This document shows positions 1 to 8,115 of a stretch of 64,000 nucleotides of DNA, piece after piece. The notes under the pieces were generated by a model. It was not told the DNA's origin. It did not search any database and saw nothing but the letters and a program-made list of their open reading frames with translations. Made by a program: the position numbers and the translations under genes. The first letter of the stretch is position 1. Each line of letters begins with the position of its first letter. The DNA comes from Microbacterium terregens (lineage in GTDB: Bacteria; Actinomycetota; Actinomycetes; Actinomycetales; Microbacteriaceae). The stretch is from NCBI RefSeq assembly GCF_039534975.1, contig NZ_BAAAWH010000001.1, forward strand, positions 186,001-250,000, read 5' to 3'.

Positions 1-703
1 CCTCGTACGTGAGCTCCTTGACGACCTCGATGTTCGACGCGCCCTCGATGGCCTCCTTGAAGCCCTCGACGTAGCCGTCGCCGTAGTCGTCGTTCTGCGA
101 GAGGATCGCGACCTTGTGGTCTTCACCCGACTCGGCGAGCAGCTCGCCGAACGCGCCGCCCTCCTGCTGGTAGATCGGCACGAGTCCGATCTGCTCGGGG
201 CTCTCTTCGCGATCGCTGAAGATCGGGTCGCCGGTCATGACGAGGACCTGCGGGACGCCCTCGTCGATGGCCGCCTCGCGCCAGGCGCGGTTGGTGGGCG
301 TGCCCAGTCCTACGCCGGCGGCGAAGACGCCGTCCGAGACCATCTGCTGGAAGTTCGTCAGCGCCTTCTGCGGGTCGTAGCCGTCGTCGTACGACTTGAT
401 CTCGATGGTGCGCGTCTTGCCGTCGCCGAATTCGATGCCGCCCTCGGCGTTCTTGACGCCGAAGTAGGCGAGTGCGCCGTCGACCGTGCAGTTGCCGGGC
501 CCAGCGGTGCCGCCGGTGAGCGGGCTGGTGATACCGAACGTGAGGCTCGTGTCGGTGATGCCGGGGCTCGCCTCGGCGGGACCATCGGTGGCGTCTGCGC
601 CATCGCTCGCGCCGCCGCGGCTGCAGCCGGCGGCCAGAACGGCGACGATGCCGATTCCGGCGACGACCGAAGTGATCCGCACCTTCTTCCGGAGTGTGCT
701 CAT
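1..703 (-). CDS. Branched-chain-type ABC transporter substrate-binding lipoprotein (3' end cut by window)
   Basis: Reading leftward from an ATG at 703, the product has a lysine-rich start, a hydrophobic stretch and a lipobox (LAAGC, Cys at about residue 27), so it is an exported lipoprotein. The following sequence (ITSPLTGG, PQKALTNFQQMV, ILSQNDDYGDGY) is that of LivJ/LivK type periplasmic-binding proteins. Only about 234 codons are inside the window. The ATG overlaps the stop of the permease gene upstream (ATGA), making it the last visible gene of a livG-livF-livH-livM-binding protein operon. Importers of this class often carry aromatic acids in soil bacteria; the catabolic context favours that over amino acids, but this is inference. 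Confidence 0.85.
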   Translation of the reverse strand, partial: MSTLRKKVRITSVVAGIGIVAVLAAGCSRGGASDGADATDGPAEASPGITDTSLTFGITSPLTGGTAGPGNCTVDGALAYFGVKNAEGGIEFGDGKTRTIEIKSYDDGYDPQKALTNFQQMVSDGVFAAGVGLGTPTNRAWREAAIDEGVPQVLVMTGDPIFSDREESPEQIGLVPIYQQEGGAFGELLAESGEDHKVAILSQNDDYGDGYVEGFKEAIEGASNIEVVKELTYE

Positions 704-1797
704 GTGTCCTGCCTCTTTTCTTGTGACTGTGTGGGTGTGGGGGGAGTGGAGGGATCCGGCGCTGCGCCGGGCGCCACGGTCGCGGCTGCCGCGTTCTTCG
801 CCGCGGGTATCACCGGTGCCGCGGCCGCGTTGGGGCCGCCTCGCTTCTTTCGACGCCACAGCCGGGGGAGCGAAACCAGCCCACCGGGGAGGACGAAGAG
901 GATCACCAGCAGGATGACGCCCTGCAGCACGGCGGTCAGACTCGAGTCGATGGCGTTGGTCAGCTGGGGCGCGAGGACGTAATAGGCACCGCCGAGCAGC
1001 GAGCCGAGGATGCTCCCGGCGCCGCCGATGACCATCGCCGCGAGCAGCGAGATCGAATGGCCGAAGCTCATCGTCTCGGGGGACGTGTACTGGACCACGA
1101 CCATATAGAGGAAGCCGCTGACGCCGCCGATGAGCGATGCGATGGTGAACGCGAGCACCTTGTAGCGGTACGGCGAGATGCCCATGGACGAGGCGACCGC
1201 CTCGTTGCCCTTCACGATCGCGAATGCGCGGCCGTACTTACCACGGACGAGGTTGCGTGTCAGCAGGAAGACGACGGCGGCGACGGCGATCACGATGTAC
1301 AGCTGCCACTGGTCGTTGAACAGGCCGGTCCACTCCGGTGCCGCGGAGAACCGCGCGGAGGAACCCTGCGATCCGCCCGTGACGTCGGACAGGCGCTTGG
1401 CCAGGGGGACGCCGATGATCGGCAGTGCGATCGTGACCATCGCGATCGCGAGCCCGCCCAGCCGGGCCGCGGCCAGGCTGATGACCAGGCCGATGATGCC
1501 CGGGATGAGCGCTGCGAGGATGAAGACGAGCGCGATGTTCCAGTCGTTGTTGACGCCGTACGCGGTCACGTATGCGCCCACACCGACGAAGAAGATCTGG
1601 CCGAGCGAGACCTGTCCGGTGTAGCCCATCACCACGTTCAGGCCGAGGACCGCGACGGCGAAGACACCGATGCGGGCCAGGGTCTGGTTGAGGAACTCCG
1701 GCAGCACCAGGGGCGCCACCACCAGGAGGACGACGATCAGCAGCACGCCGACCCACCGCACCCACGGCTTGTTCATGAATACCGCTGCCCGGGCCAT
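700..1797 (-). CDS. livM: Branched-chain-type ABC transporter permease, LivM family
   Basis: A 365-residue polytopic membrane protein with the LivM family core (LGLNVVMGYTGQVSLGQ near residues 50-70) and about nine hydrophobic segments. It ends in an alanine/proline-rich cytoplasmic tail of about 45 residues that is unlikely to be part of the pore. The start at 1797 shares one base with the stop of livH (TGATG), so the two are probably translationally coupled; the open frame extends further upstream but that part is the shadow of livH. Partner of livH, livF, livG and the lipoprotein downstream. Substrate unknown; the neighbouring aromatic genes suggest an aromatic acid. Confidence 0.88.
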   Translation of the reverse strand: MARAAVFMNKPWVRWVGVLLIVVLLVVAPLVLPEFLNQTLARIGVFAVAVLGLNVVMGYTGQVSLGQIFFVGVGAYVTAYGVNNDWNIALVFILAALIPGIIGLVISLAAARLGGLAIAMVTIALPIIGVPLAKRLSDVTGGSQGSSARFSAAPEWTGLFNDQWQLYIVIAVAAVVFLLTRNLVRGKYGRAFAIVKGNEAVASSMGISPYRYKVLAFTIASLIGGVSGFLYMVVVQYTSPETMSFGHSISLLAAMVIGGAGSILGSLLGGAYYVLAPQLTNAIDSSLTAVLQGVILLVILFVLPGGLVSLPRLWRRKKRGGPNAAAAPVIPAAKNAAAATVAPGAAPDPSTPPTPTQSQEKRQDT

Positions 1798-2678
1798 CAC
1801 ACTCGCACCACGTCTTTCCGGCCGAACAGGCCCTGGGGGCGCACGAGAAGCACGACGAAGATCAGAATGAACGGCACGGCGATCTTGAGATCGAATCCGA
1901 TCAGGGGGATGTACACGGCGGCGAGGTTCTCGAGGACACCGATCATCCACGCGGCGATCACGACGCCCAGTGGGCTCGACAGTCCGCCGAGGATGACGGC
2001 GGCCAGCGCGTAGACCAGCGCCGCATCCATCATGCCGGGCGTCAGCGTCAGAGACGGGGCGACCAGCGCACCGGCGATGGCGCCCAGTGCGGCCGCCAGT
2101 CCCCAGCCGACCATGAGCAGGCGCCCGACCGGCAGACCCGAGAACGCGGCGGACTGCGGGTTGACCGCCACCGCCCGCAGGGCGAGGCCCAGCTTGGTGC
2201 CGATGAACAGCAGCTGCAGCAGGATCATGATCCCGACGATCACCAGGGTCGTGCCGATCGAGCGGACACTGACCACGGCGCCGAGGATGTTGACGCTCTG
2301 CACGGGGAACAGCGACGGGAACTGCAGGTTGTTGAAGCTCCATATCCAGCCGGCGATGCCGGTGATGAGCGTCAGCAGGCCGATCGTGACCACGACCGCG
2401 GTATCGGGATCGCCGCGCTCGAAGCGCCGCATCAGGAAGCGTTCGATCAGCGCTCCGAAGATGAACGACACCACGACGGCCAGCAGGATGGCGAGCACGA
2501 GCGGCACGCCGATCCGCAGGAACGAATAGGCGACGTAGGCGGAAAGGACCGCCATCGCACCCTGCGCGAAGTTGATCAGTCCGGTGGCCTGATTGACCAG
2601 CACGATCGCCAGCGCGAGCGCGGCATAGATCGAACCGGCCGAAAGGCCATCGATGACCAGTTGGATGAAAGTGCCCAT
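1797..2678 (-). CDS. livH: Branched-chain-type ABC transporter permease, LivH family
   Basis: 293 residues, the normal LivH length. The N-terminus (QLVIDGLSAGSIYAALALA) and the following GLINFAQG motif are the LivH signature; about eight hydrophobic helices follow. It begins only three bases after the stop of livF, in one operon with the two ATPase genes upstream and livM downstream. It should form the heterodimeric channel with LivM in the cytoplasmic membrane. Substrate cannot be read from the sequence. Confidence 0.9.
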   Translation of the reverse strand: MGTFIQLVIDGLSAGSIYAALALAIVLVNQATGLINFAQGAMAVLSAYVAYSFLRIGVPLVLAILLAVVVSFIFGALIERFLMRRFERGDPDTAVVVTIGLLTLITGIAGWIWSFNNLQFPSLFPVQSVNILGAVVSVRSIGTTLVIVGIMILLQLLFIGTKLGLALRAVAVNPQSAAFSGLPVGRLLMVGWGLAAALGAIAGALVAPSLTLTPGMMDAALVYALAAVILGGLSSPLGVVIAAWMIGVLENLAAVYIPLIGFDLKIAVPFILIFVVLLVRPQGLFGRKDVVRV

Positions 2679-2681
2679 CGG

Positions 2682-3392
2682 TCAGCCTCCCAGATAGGCG
2701 CGTCGGATCTCGTCCATGCCCTTGAGCTCGGTCGAGGTGCCGGTCAGAACGCTGCGGCCGGTCTCCAGGACCGTCGCAGTGTCGACCAGAGTGAAAGCGA
2801 GATTCGCGTTCTGCTCGACGACGAGCATCGCGATCCCGGACTCTCGGCGCAGTCGGCCGATCGCCTGATAGACGTTCTTGGCGGTGCTCGGCGCGAGCCC
2901 GAGAGACGCCTCGTCCAGAAGCATCAGCCGCGGCTTGGCCATCACGGCGCGAGCGACGGCCAGCATCTGCTGCTCACCGCCCGAGAGCGCCGAGCCGTGC
3001 GAACGGATCCGCTCCTTGAGATTCGGGAACAGGTCCAGGCAGTACTCGATGTCCGCCTCGATGCCCTTGCGGTCCTTGCGCAGGTACGCGCCGACGCGCA
3101 GGTTCTCTCGAACCGTGAGGTCGGCGAGCGTCCCACGACCCTCGGGCACGTGGGCGATGCCGAGGGCGGCGACCTTGTCCGGCCGCATCCCTCGGATGTT
3201 CTTGCCGTCGAAGAGAATCTGGCCGCCGGCGCGCACGGTTCCGCTGATGGCGCGGAGCGTGGTCGTCTTGCCGGCACCGTTCGCGCCGAGGATGCCCACG
3301 GCGCCTTCGTCGGGAACGGAGAGCGATACGCCTTCCAGGACCTGGACAGGCCCGTAGAAGGCGGTCACATCGGTGAGCTCAAGCAGCGTCAT
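2682..3392 (-). CDS. livF: ABC transporter ATPase, LivF family
   Basis: 236 residues with Walker A GANGAGKT (36-43), the signature LSGGEQQ and Walker B MLLDEAS, matching the compact LivF ATPase. The start at 3392 was chosen because a strong ribosome-binding site (AAGGAGG) lies just upstream; it lies 14 bases inside the end of livG, so the two are coupled. It would energise uptake together with LivG for the LivHM channel. Confidence 0.9.
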   Translation of the reverse strand: MTLLELTDVTAFYGPVQVLEGVSLSVPDEGAVGILGANGAGKTTTLRAISGTVRAGGQILFDGKNIRGMRPDKVAALGIAHVPEGRGTLADLTVRENLRVGAYLRKDRKGIEADIEYCLDLFPNLKERIRSHGSALSGGEQQMLAVARAVMAKPRLMLLDEASLGLAPSTAKNVYQAIGRLRRESGIAMLVVEQNANLAFTLVDTATVLETGRSVLTGTSTELKGMDEIRRAYLGG

Positions 3393-4161
3393 CCGCGGCC
3401 TCCTTGCCGATGTAGGCCTCGATGACGCGCGGGTCGGACTGTGCTTCAGCCGCCGTGCCCTCCATGAGCTTGCGACCATGGTCGAGGACGACGACGCGGT
3501 CGGTCAGCGCGGCGATCAGGCCCATGTGGTGCTCGACGATGACCACCGTGACGTCCTCTTCGTCGCGCAGTCGTTTGATGGAGGCGATGAACTGCTCGAC
3601 CTCCGCGTGCGGCAGGCCGGCGGCGGGCTCATCCAGCAGCAGCAGCTGCGGCTTGGACAGCAGTGCGCGACACAGCTCGATGCCCTTGTGCAGGCCGTGC
3701 GAGAGCTCATCGGCGTGGAGGTCGGCTGCCCAGCCCAGCCCGTTGCGTTCGAGCAGCGCGCGCGCCTCGATGCGCAGGCTCTTCTCGGACCGCGTCGTGC
3801 GGGGCAGTCGCAGCGACCACTCCACCGGGCCGCCGGAGAGTCGTGTGTGCGCACCCAGCAGCACGTTCTCGAGCACGGTCGCGTGCAGTTGCAGCGCAGG
3901 ATGCTGGAACGTGCGTGCCAGACCATGGGCGGCCAGCGCCGACGGCTGTGCGCCTGCGACCTCGGTCTCGCCGATCATGATCGACCCCGACGACGGCTTG
4001 TAGTGGCCGCTGATGCAGTTGAACAGTGAAGTCTTACCGGCGCCGTTCGGACCGACGAGTCCGAAGATCGCGCCGGGTTCCACATCGAAGGTGACCTCTT
4101 CGAGGACCTTGATGCCGCCGAAGCGCAGCGAAACGTCTTTCAGCTTCAATCGCGCGGCCAT
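3379..4161 (-). CDS. livG: ABC transporter ATPase, LivG family
   Basis: 260 residues; Walker A GPNGAGKT at 37-44, a variant signature LSHG at 153-156, Walker B LLLLDEP near 173-179 and the C-terminal LivG extension ending in VIEAYIG. Start at 4161 is preceded by GGAGAGG. It is the first gene of the minus-strand transporter operon and faces the IclR gene across 246 bases that hold a palindromic box at 4333. That arrangement suggests control of the importer by the IclR protein. Confidence 0.9.
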   Translation of the reverse strand: MAARLKLKDVSLRFGGIKVLEEVTFDVEPGAIFGLVGPNGAGKTSLFNCISGHYKPSSGSIMIGETEVAGAQPSALAAHGLARTFQHPALQLHATVLENVLLGAHTRLSGGPVEWSLRLPRTTRSEKSLRIEARALLERNGLGWAADLHADELSHGLHKGIELCRALLSKPQLLLLDEPAAGLPHAEVEQFIASIKRLRDEEDVTVVIVEHHMGLIAALTDRVVVLDHGRKLMEGTAAEAQSDPRVIEAYIGKEAADDAA

Positions 4162-4332
4162 TCGCCACCTCTCCCCGATCGCCCCATTGCTCGGGATGTA
4201 AAGCGATCTTTCACCACATGGAACGTTATGGATCGCGGACGAGATTGTCAACGATTTTGGAACGAGTTTCGAAATCGTGATGATTCCGCCGCTTTAGAGC
4301 CTATTCTGGCGGCGAAATCACGCGAACTCGGG

Positions 4333-4347
4333 TTCCGTTCAATGGAA
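4333..4347. promoter_or_regulatory. Candidate IclR-type operator, copy 1
   Basis: The sequence TTCCGTTCAATGGAA is a 15-base near-perfect palindrome (one mismatch) in the divergent region between livG and the IclR gene, 61 bases before the IclR start. The same word occurs with a perfect palindrome at 10541 before the P450 operon, 14 of 15 bases identical. IclR-family proteins bind short palindromes of this kind; assignment to this IclR is inference. Confidence 0.55.
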
Positions 4348-4407
4348 TTCGAGCATAGGATGGCGGGCGGCCGTGTCCGGCGGCGACGCGCTCGATGAGG
4401 AGTAACG

Positions 4408-5274
4408 GTGGCAAGGGCATCCGACGGCGAGTCCGTCCTCTCCAAGCATCTTCGTATCCTCGGGACGTTCGAGGCGGCGGTCCCCTTTCTGACACTCTCG
4501 GAGATCGCCGAGCGAGCCGGGCTGGCGCCCTCCACCGCGCACCGGATCGTGGGTGAGCTCGAGCGGGAGGGATTGCTGGAGCGGTTGCCCGACCGGACGT
4601 ATCGTCTGGGCGTGCGGCTGTGGGAGCTGGCGTGCCGCACGCCAGGAGCCCTGGGCCTGAGGGAGCTCGCCCGTCCGTATCTGCAGGCCGTCCACGCGCG
4701 CGTGCGGCAGCACACGCAGCTCGGGGTGCTCAGCGACACCGCGGTGCTGTTCCTGGATCGGCTCTCGACGCGCGACGCCGTGGTGAACGCCACCCTCATC
4801 GGCGGGCGGATCCCGCTGCACGCCTCTTCGAGCGGGCTCGTTCTTCTGGCCCACTCGGGCCAGGCCGTGGTGGATGCCGTACTGGCCGGCCCGATGCGCC
4901 GCTACACACCGCACACGATCCGGACCGAGGCGGACCTGTACGCGAAGCTGCGGCGGGTGCGGGCGGACGGCTGGGCGGTCTGCAACGGACATATCCATGA
5001 GGAGTCGCGCGGAATCGCGGTGCCCGTGTACGGCGCGCACGAGGATGTCATCGCGGCCATCGGTGTCGTCGTGCCCAACGACGATGCACCGACCCTCGGC
5101 CACATCGAGCTCTTGACCCGGGCCGCGCGCGAGATCACGGTGGCGATGCGGGCGGCGTACTTGCCGACCGCACATCCCGCCGCGACTCCCGGCGGCCGCT
5201 TCCGGCCGCTCGTGACCTCCTCGGTGCGGTCGATGGAGTACCTCGAGTCGATCTCCGCGGTGGCACCGTCGTAA
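4408..5274 (+). CDS. IclR-family transcriptional regulator
   Basis: 288 residues. An N-terminal winged helix-turn-helix (about 15-75, with LTLSEIAERAGLAPSTAHRIV) is followed by the IclR effector domain (about 80-250). GTG start at 4408 with GAGGAG upstream. Family members commonly sense aromatic acids (PcaR, PobR). It is divergent from the liv importer operon and precedes the MetE-like gene on the same strand. The palindromes at 4333 and 10541 are its most likely binding sites, which would link importer and P450 operon in one regulon. Confidence 0.88.
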   Translation: MARASDGESVLSKHLRILGTFEAAVPFLTLSEIAERAGLAPSTAHRIVGELEREGLLERLPDRTYRLGVRLWELACRTPGALGLRELARPYLQAVHARVRQHTQLGVLSDTAVLFLDRLSTRDAVVNATLIGGRIPLHASSSGLVLLAHSGQAVVDAVLAGPMRRYTPHTIRTEADLYAKLRRVRADGWAVCNGHIHEESRGIAVPVYGAHEDVIAAIGVVVPNDDAPTLGHIELLTRAAREITVAMRAAYLPTAHPAATPGGRFRPLVTSSVRSMEYLESISAVAPS

Positions 5275-5326
5275 CGTCAGGACACGTCAGCGCGGCCTTC
5301 CGCACCTGGGAACTAAAGTTGGCGGC

Positions 5327-6445
5327 ATGTCTGTGAACCCCCCGTTCCGCGCCGATATCGTCGGCAGTTTCCTGCGTCCCGAGGCGATCAAGGTCGCACG
5401 TGCGCGTCACGCAGCCGGCGAACTCGACGCCGCGGGCCTCCGCCTCGTCGAGGACGAGGCGATCAGCGCGCTCGTCGCTCGTGAGGCGGCCGCCGGCCTG
5501 AAGGTCGCCACGGATGGCGAATTCCGACGGTCATGGTGGCACTTCGACTTCTTCGGGATGCTGGACGGCGTCAATCTCGTCGAGCTCGATCACGGCATCC
5601 AGTTCCAAGGGGTCCAGACCCGACCGCTCGGGCTGCACATCGACGGGACCGTGGGCTTTCCGAGCGATCACCCGATGATCGAGCACTTCCGCGCACTCAA
5701 GCCGATCGCCGACGCCGCCGGTGTCGTGGCGAAGTTCACCATCCCTGCCCCGACGGTGCTCGACTTCCGCCTCGAGCGCGACGCGCTCGCGGGCTCTTCC
5801 TACGCCGGTCACGACGACATCTTCGAGGACCTGGCCGCGACCTATCGGAGCGCGGTGCAGGCGTTCTACGACGCCGGCTGTCGCTACCTGCAGTTCGACG
5901 ACACCGCGTGGGCCTACCTGTGCTCGGACGTCGAGCTGGCAAAAGCCGCCGAGCGCGGCATCCGCACCGATCATCTGCCCGAGCGCTACGCGGCGCTGGT
6001 CAATGCGTCGCTGCGCGACAAGCCGGCCGACATGGTGATCACGACCCACGTGTGCCGCGGGAACTTCCGCTCGACGTGGATCTCGTCCGGCGGGTACGAG
6101 CCGGTCGCGGAGCAGCTGCTGGGCGAGACCGCCTACGACGGCTACTTCCTGGAATACGACAGTGAACGCGCCGGCGGATTCGAGCCGCTGCGGTTCCTCC
6201 CGAAGGGCGACAAGGTCGTCGAGCTCGGCCTGGTCACCACGAAGTCCGGCGCGCTGGAGAACCCCGACGAGCTGAAGCGCCGCATCGACGAGGCGGCCAC
6301 GATCGTGCCGATCGAGCAGCTGGCGCTGAGCCCGCAGTGCGGCTTCGCCTCGACCGAGGAGGGCAACGTCCTCACCGAGTCCGAGCAGTGGGCCAAGGTC
6401 GAGGAGACGGTCGCGCTGGCGGCCGAGGTGTGGCCCGACGCGTAG
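5327..6445 (+). CDS. MetE-like (cobalamin-independent methionine synthase core) methyltransferase
   Basis: 372 residues, equal to the catalytic half of MetE, like Bacillus YxjG/YxjH. The zinc-type ligands are visible: H241-x-C243 in HVCRGN and C338 in QCGFAS; DFDD-like and TDGE motifs are also present. The family moves methyl groups from folates to thiols; epoxyalkane:coenzyme M transferase is a close relative. Next to a THF-dependent demethylation island it could consume 5-methyl-THF and so regenerate THF, but the methyl donor is not proven. A -10 box TAAAGT lies at 5314-5319, seven bases before the ATG, so the mRNA is probably leaderless. Convergent with the next gene. Confidence 0.75.
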   Translation: MSVNPPFRADIVGSFLRPEAIKVARARHAAGELDAAGLRLVEDEAISALVAREAAAGLKVATDGEFRRSWWHFDFFGMLDGVNLVELDHGIQFQGVQTRPLGLHIDGTVGFPSDHPMIEHFRALKPIADAAGVVAKFTIPAPTVLDFRLERDALAGSSYAGHDDIFEDLAATYRSAVQAFYDAGCRYLQFDDTAWAYLCSDVELAKAAERGIRTDHLPERYAALVNASLRDKPADMVITTHVCRGNFRSTWISSGGYEPVAEQLLGETAYDGYFLEYDSERAGGFEPLRFLPKGDKVVELGLVTTKSGALENPDELKRRIDEAATIVPIEQLALSPQCGFASTEEGNVLTESEQWAKVEETVALAAEVWPDA

Positions 6446-6522
6446 GCGTTGACGGGGCCTGAGCGCGGCGAACGGCCGACCCACGACGCGTCCGCAAGCT
6501 CAGCGTGCGGCAGGTTCGGGAC

Positions 6523-7296
6523 TCAGCGACCGGTGCGTCCGGCGACCGCGTGCAGCCACTCGATCGTGCCGTCGGTCATGGGATGCGGCGTATCGAGCGA
6601 CCGCAGGAACTCGCGCGCCGCGATCATCTCGGCTTCTCGCCGCACGGCGTGCTTGGTCGTGCCATCGATGAGGTGATCCACCGCCGTGCGGTCCGGTGCG
6701 CCGAGTTCCGAGGCGATCTGGCCGATCAGCCATTCCTCGGCGCCGAAGATCTCGGCGGCGGTGACGCTCTCGACCACCACCGCGGCCAGTCCCTTCATGA
6801 AGACGCTCCGCAGGAGCTTCAGTCGGGCCGCCGCTCCCGGCTCCGGACCGACCTCGGTCGCCGGAATGCGCAGATCCCGCAGGAAGGGCTGCAGCTGCGC
6901 GACCCCGGGGCCGCTCAGCAGCAGCGGCGTGTCGATGCGGGCGCGCGGCACCGGCGCCATGATCGCCACATCCACGAACGGGATGCCGCGCGCCGCCGCG
7001 ACGGCGGCCAGCTCTCGCTTGTCGGTGGGTCCGCTGGTGTTCATGTCGGCGAAGATGCTGGTGGCACCCATCGCAGGCAGCGCCTCCTCGAGGACGGATG
7101 CCGCGGAACTCGCGCCGACCAGGCTGAGGACGACGTCGGCGCCGCGCACGGCGCGCGGGATGTCGTCCGCCCGGTCGACCCCTGCCGGAGCGGCCGAGAT
7201 GCGCACATCGGTACCGACGACGGATGCACCGCGTGTCGGCAGGTCGGTCGCGTAGATGCTCCCTGCTTCACCCAACCCCAGGACCGCAATGCGCAT
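6523..7296 (-). CDS. NAD(P)-binding dehydrogenase of the 6-phosphogluconate/3-hydroxyisobutyrate type with DUF1932 domain
   Basis: 257 residues. A Rossmann start (VLGLGEAGSIYA, residues 4-15) is followed by the beta-hydroxyacid dehydrogenase pattern and a C-terminal helical DUF1932 region (KLLRSVFMKGLAAVVVE near 160). Such proteins oxidise beta-hydroxy acids; the substrate here is unknown. Start at 7296 has GGGAGG upstream. It is divergent from the GntR gene and shares with it a palindrome at 7329, so it is probably regulated by that protein. Confidence 0.75.
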   Translation of the reverse strand: MRIAVLGLGEAGSIYATDLPTRGASVVGTDVRISAAPAGVDRADDIPRAVRGADVVLSLVGASSAASVLEEALPAMGATSIFADMNTSGPTDKRELAAVAAARGIPFVDVAIMAPVPRARIDTPLLLSGPGVAQLQPFLRDLRIPATEVGPEPGAAARLKLLRSVFMKGLAAVVVESVTAAEIFGAEEWLIGQIASELGAPDRTAVDHLIDGTTKHAVRREAEMIAAREFLRSLDTPHPMTDGTIEWLHAVAGRTGR

Positions 7297-7328
7297 ACTG
7301 ACCTCCCACCCACGGGCATTCGCCTCTA

Positions 7329-7342
7329 TATTGTTGACAATA
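7329..7342. promoter_or_regulatory. Candidate GntR operator in divergent promoter
   Basis: TATTGTTGACAATA: six-base perfect arms around TG. The TTGT-ACAA core is typical of FadR-type GntR sites. It contains a TTGACA word (7335-7340) that could be a -35 element for the GntR gene at 7391. It lies between the dehydrogenase and GntR genes. Confidence 0.55.
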
Positions 7343-7390
7343 GTGGTTGGAGCTTGGGCCTACGGTCTCGGCTGACCCGAAGGAGACTCG

Positions 7391-8053
7391 ATGTCGATGA
7401 CCGCCGAGGACGCGGCTGCAAGCGCCGCGACGTCCGAGGAACGGGTGACGGATGTCATCCGCAACGCGATCGTGCGGGGAGAGTACGCCCCCAACCAGCG
7501 CCTCATCGAAGCGGACCTCAGCGACACGTTCGCGGCCAGCCGTGCGACCGTGCGCACCGCGCTGCTCGAACTCGCCAACGAGGGACTGGTCGAGCGCCTC
7601 CCCAATCGCGGATCACGGGTGCGAGCGATCTCGGTCGAAGAGGCGATCGAGATTCTCGAGGTCCGCATCGGGGTCGAGGGCCTGTGCGCCGCCAAGACCG
7701 CGGCATCCGTCACGGACGGCGAGATCCAGGAGTTCCTCCACCTCCGCCAGGACCTCATCGACGCCGTGGCCGACGGTGACCTCGTGGAGTACTCCCGGCT
7801 CAACCAGCGGCTCGACGAGCGCGTGCGCGTGCTGAGCCGGCACCACACAGCCTCGGAAGTGCTCGCGCGCCTGCACGCACAGAGCGTGCGTCACCAGTTC
7901 AAGCTCTCGTCTCGTCCGCAGCGCGCGAAGGTGTCGGTGCTCGAGCACGCGGCGATCATCGACGCGATCGTCGCGCGAGACCCCGCCGCCGCGGAGCAGG
8001 CCGTGCGTGCGCACCTGCTGAGCGTGATCGGGGCCCTGCGCGAGGTCGCCTGA
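7391..8053 (+). CDS. GntR-family regulator, FadR/FCD subfamily
   Basis: 220 residues: winged helix N-terminus (about 18-80, with NQRLIEADLSDTFAASRATVRTALLELANEGLV) and an all-helical FCD ligand domain (about 90-215) carrying the conserved histidines, including EHAAIIDAI. Start follows GAAGGAG. Divergent from the DUF1932 dehydrogenase and convergent with the first LigM-like gene. FCD regulators usually sense organic acids. The palindrome at 7329 is the likely autoregulatory site. Confidence 0.85.
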   Translation: MSMTAEDAAASAATSEERVTDVIRNAIVRGEYAPNQRLIEADLSDTFAASRATVRTALLELANEGLVERLPNRGSRVRAISVEEAIEILEVRIGVEGLCAAKTAASVTDGEIQEFLHLRQDLIDAVADGDLVEYSRLNQRLDERVRVLSRHHTASEVLARLHAQSVRHQFKLSSRPQRAKVSVLEHAAIIDAIVARDPAAAEQAVRAHLLSVIGALREVA

Positions 8054-8067
8054 CCCGCCCCTCTCGA

Positions 8068-8100
8068 CCGCGAGACCGGATAGGCGCCGCTGTCTCGCGG
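8068..8100. terminator. Bidirectional hairpin between gntR and ligM-like gene 1
   Basis: Nine-base perfect stem (CCGCGAGAC / GTCTCGCGG) around a 15-base loop, in the 62-base gap between two convergent genes. No T-run, as is common in this group. Confidence 0.5.
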
Positions 8101-8115
8101 CCAAGGGAGCGAGGG

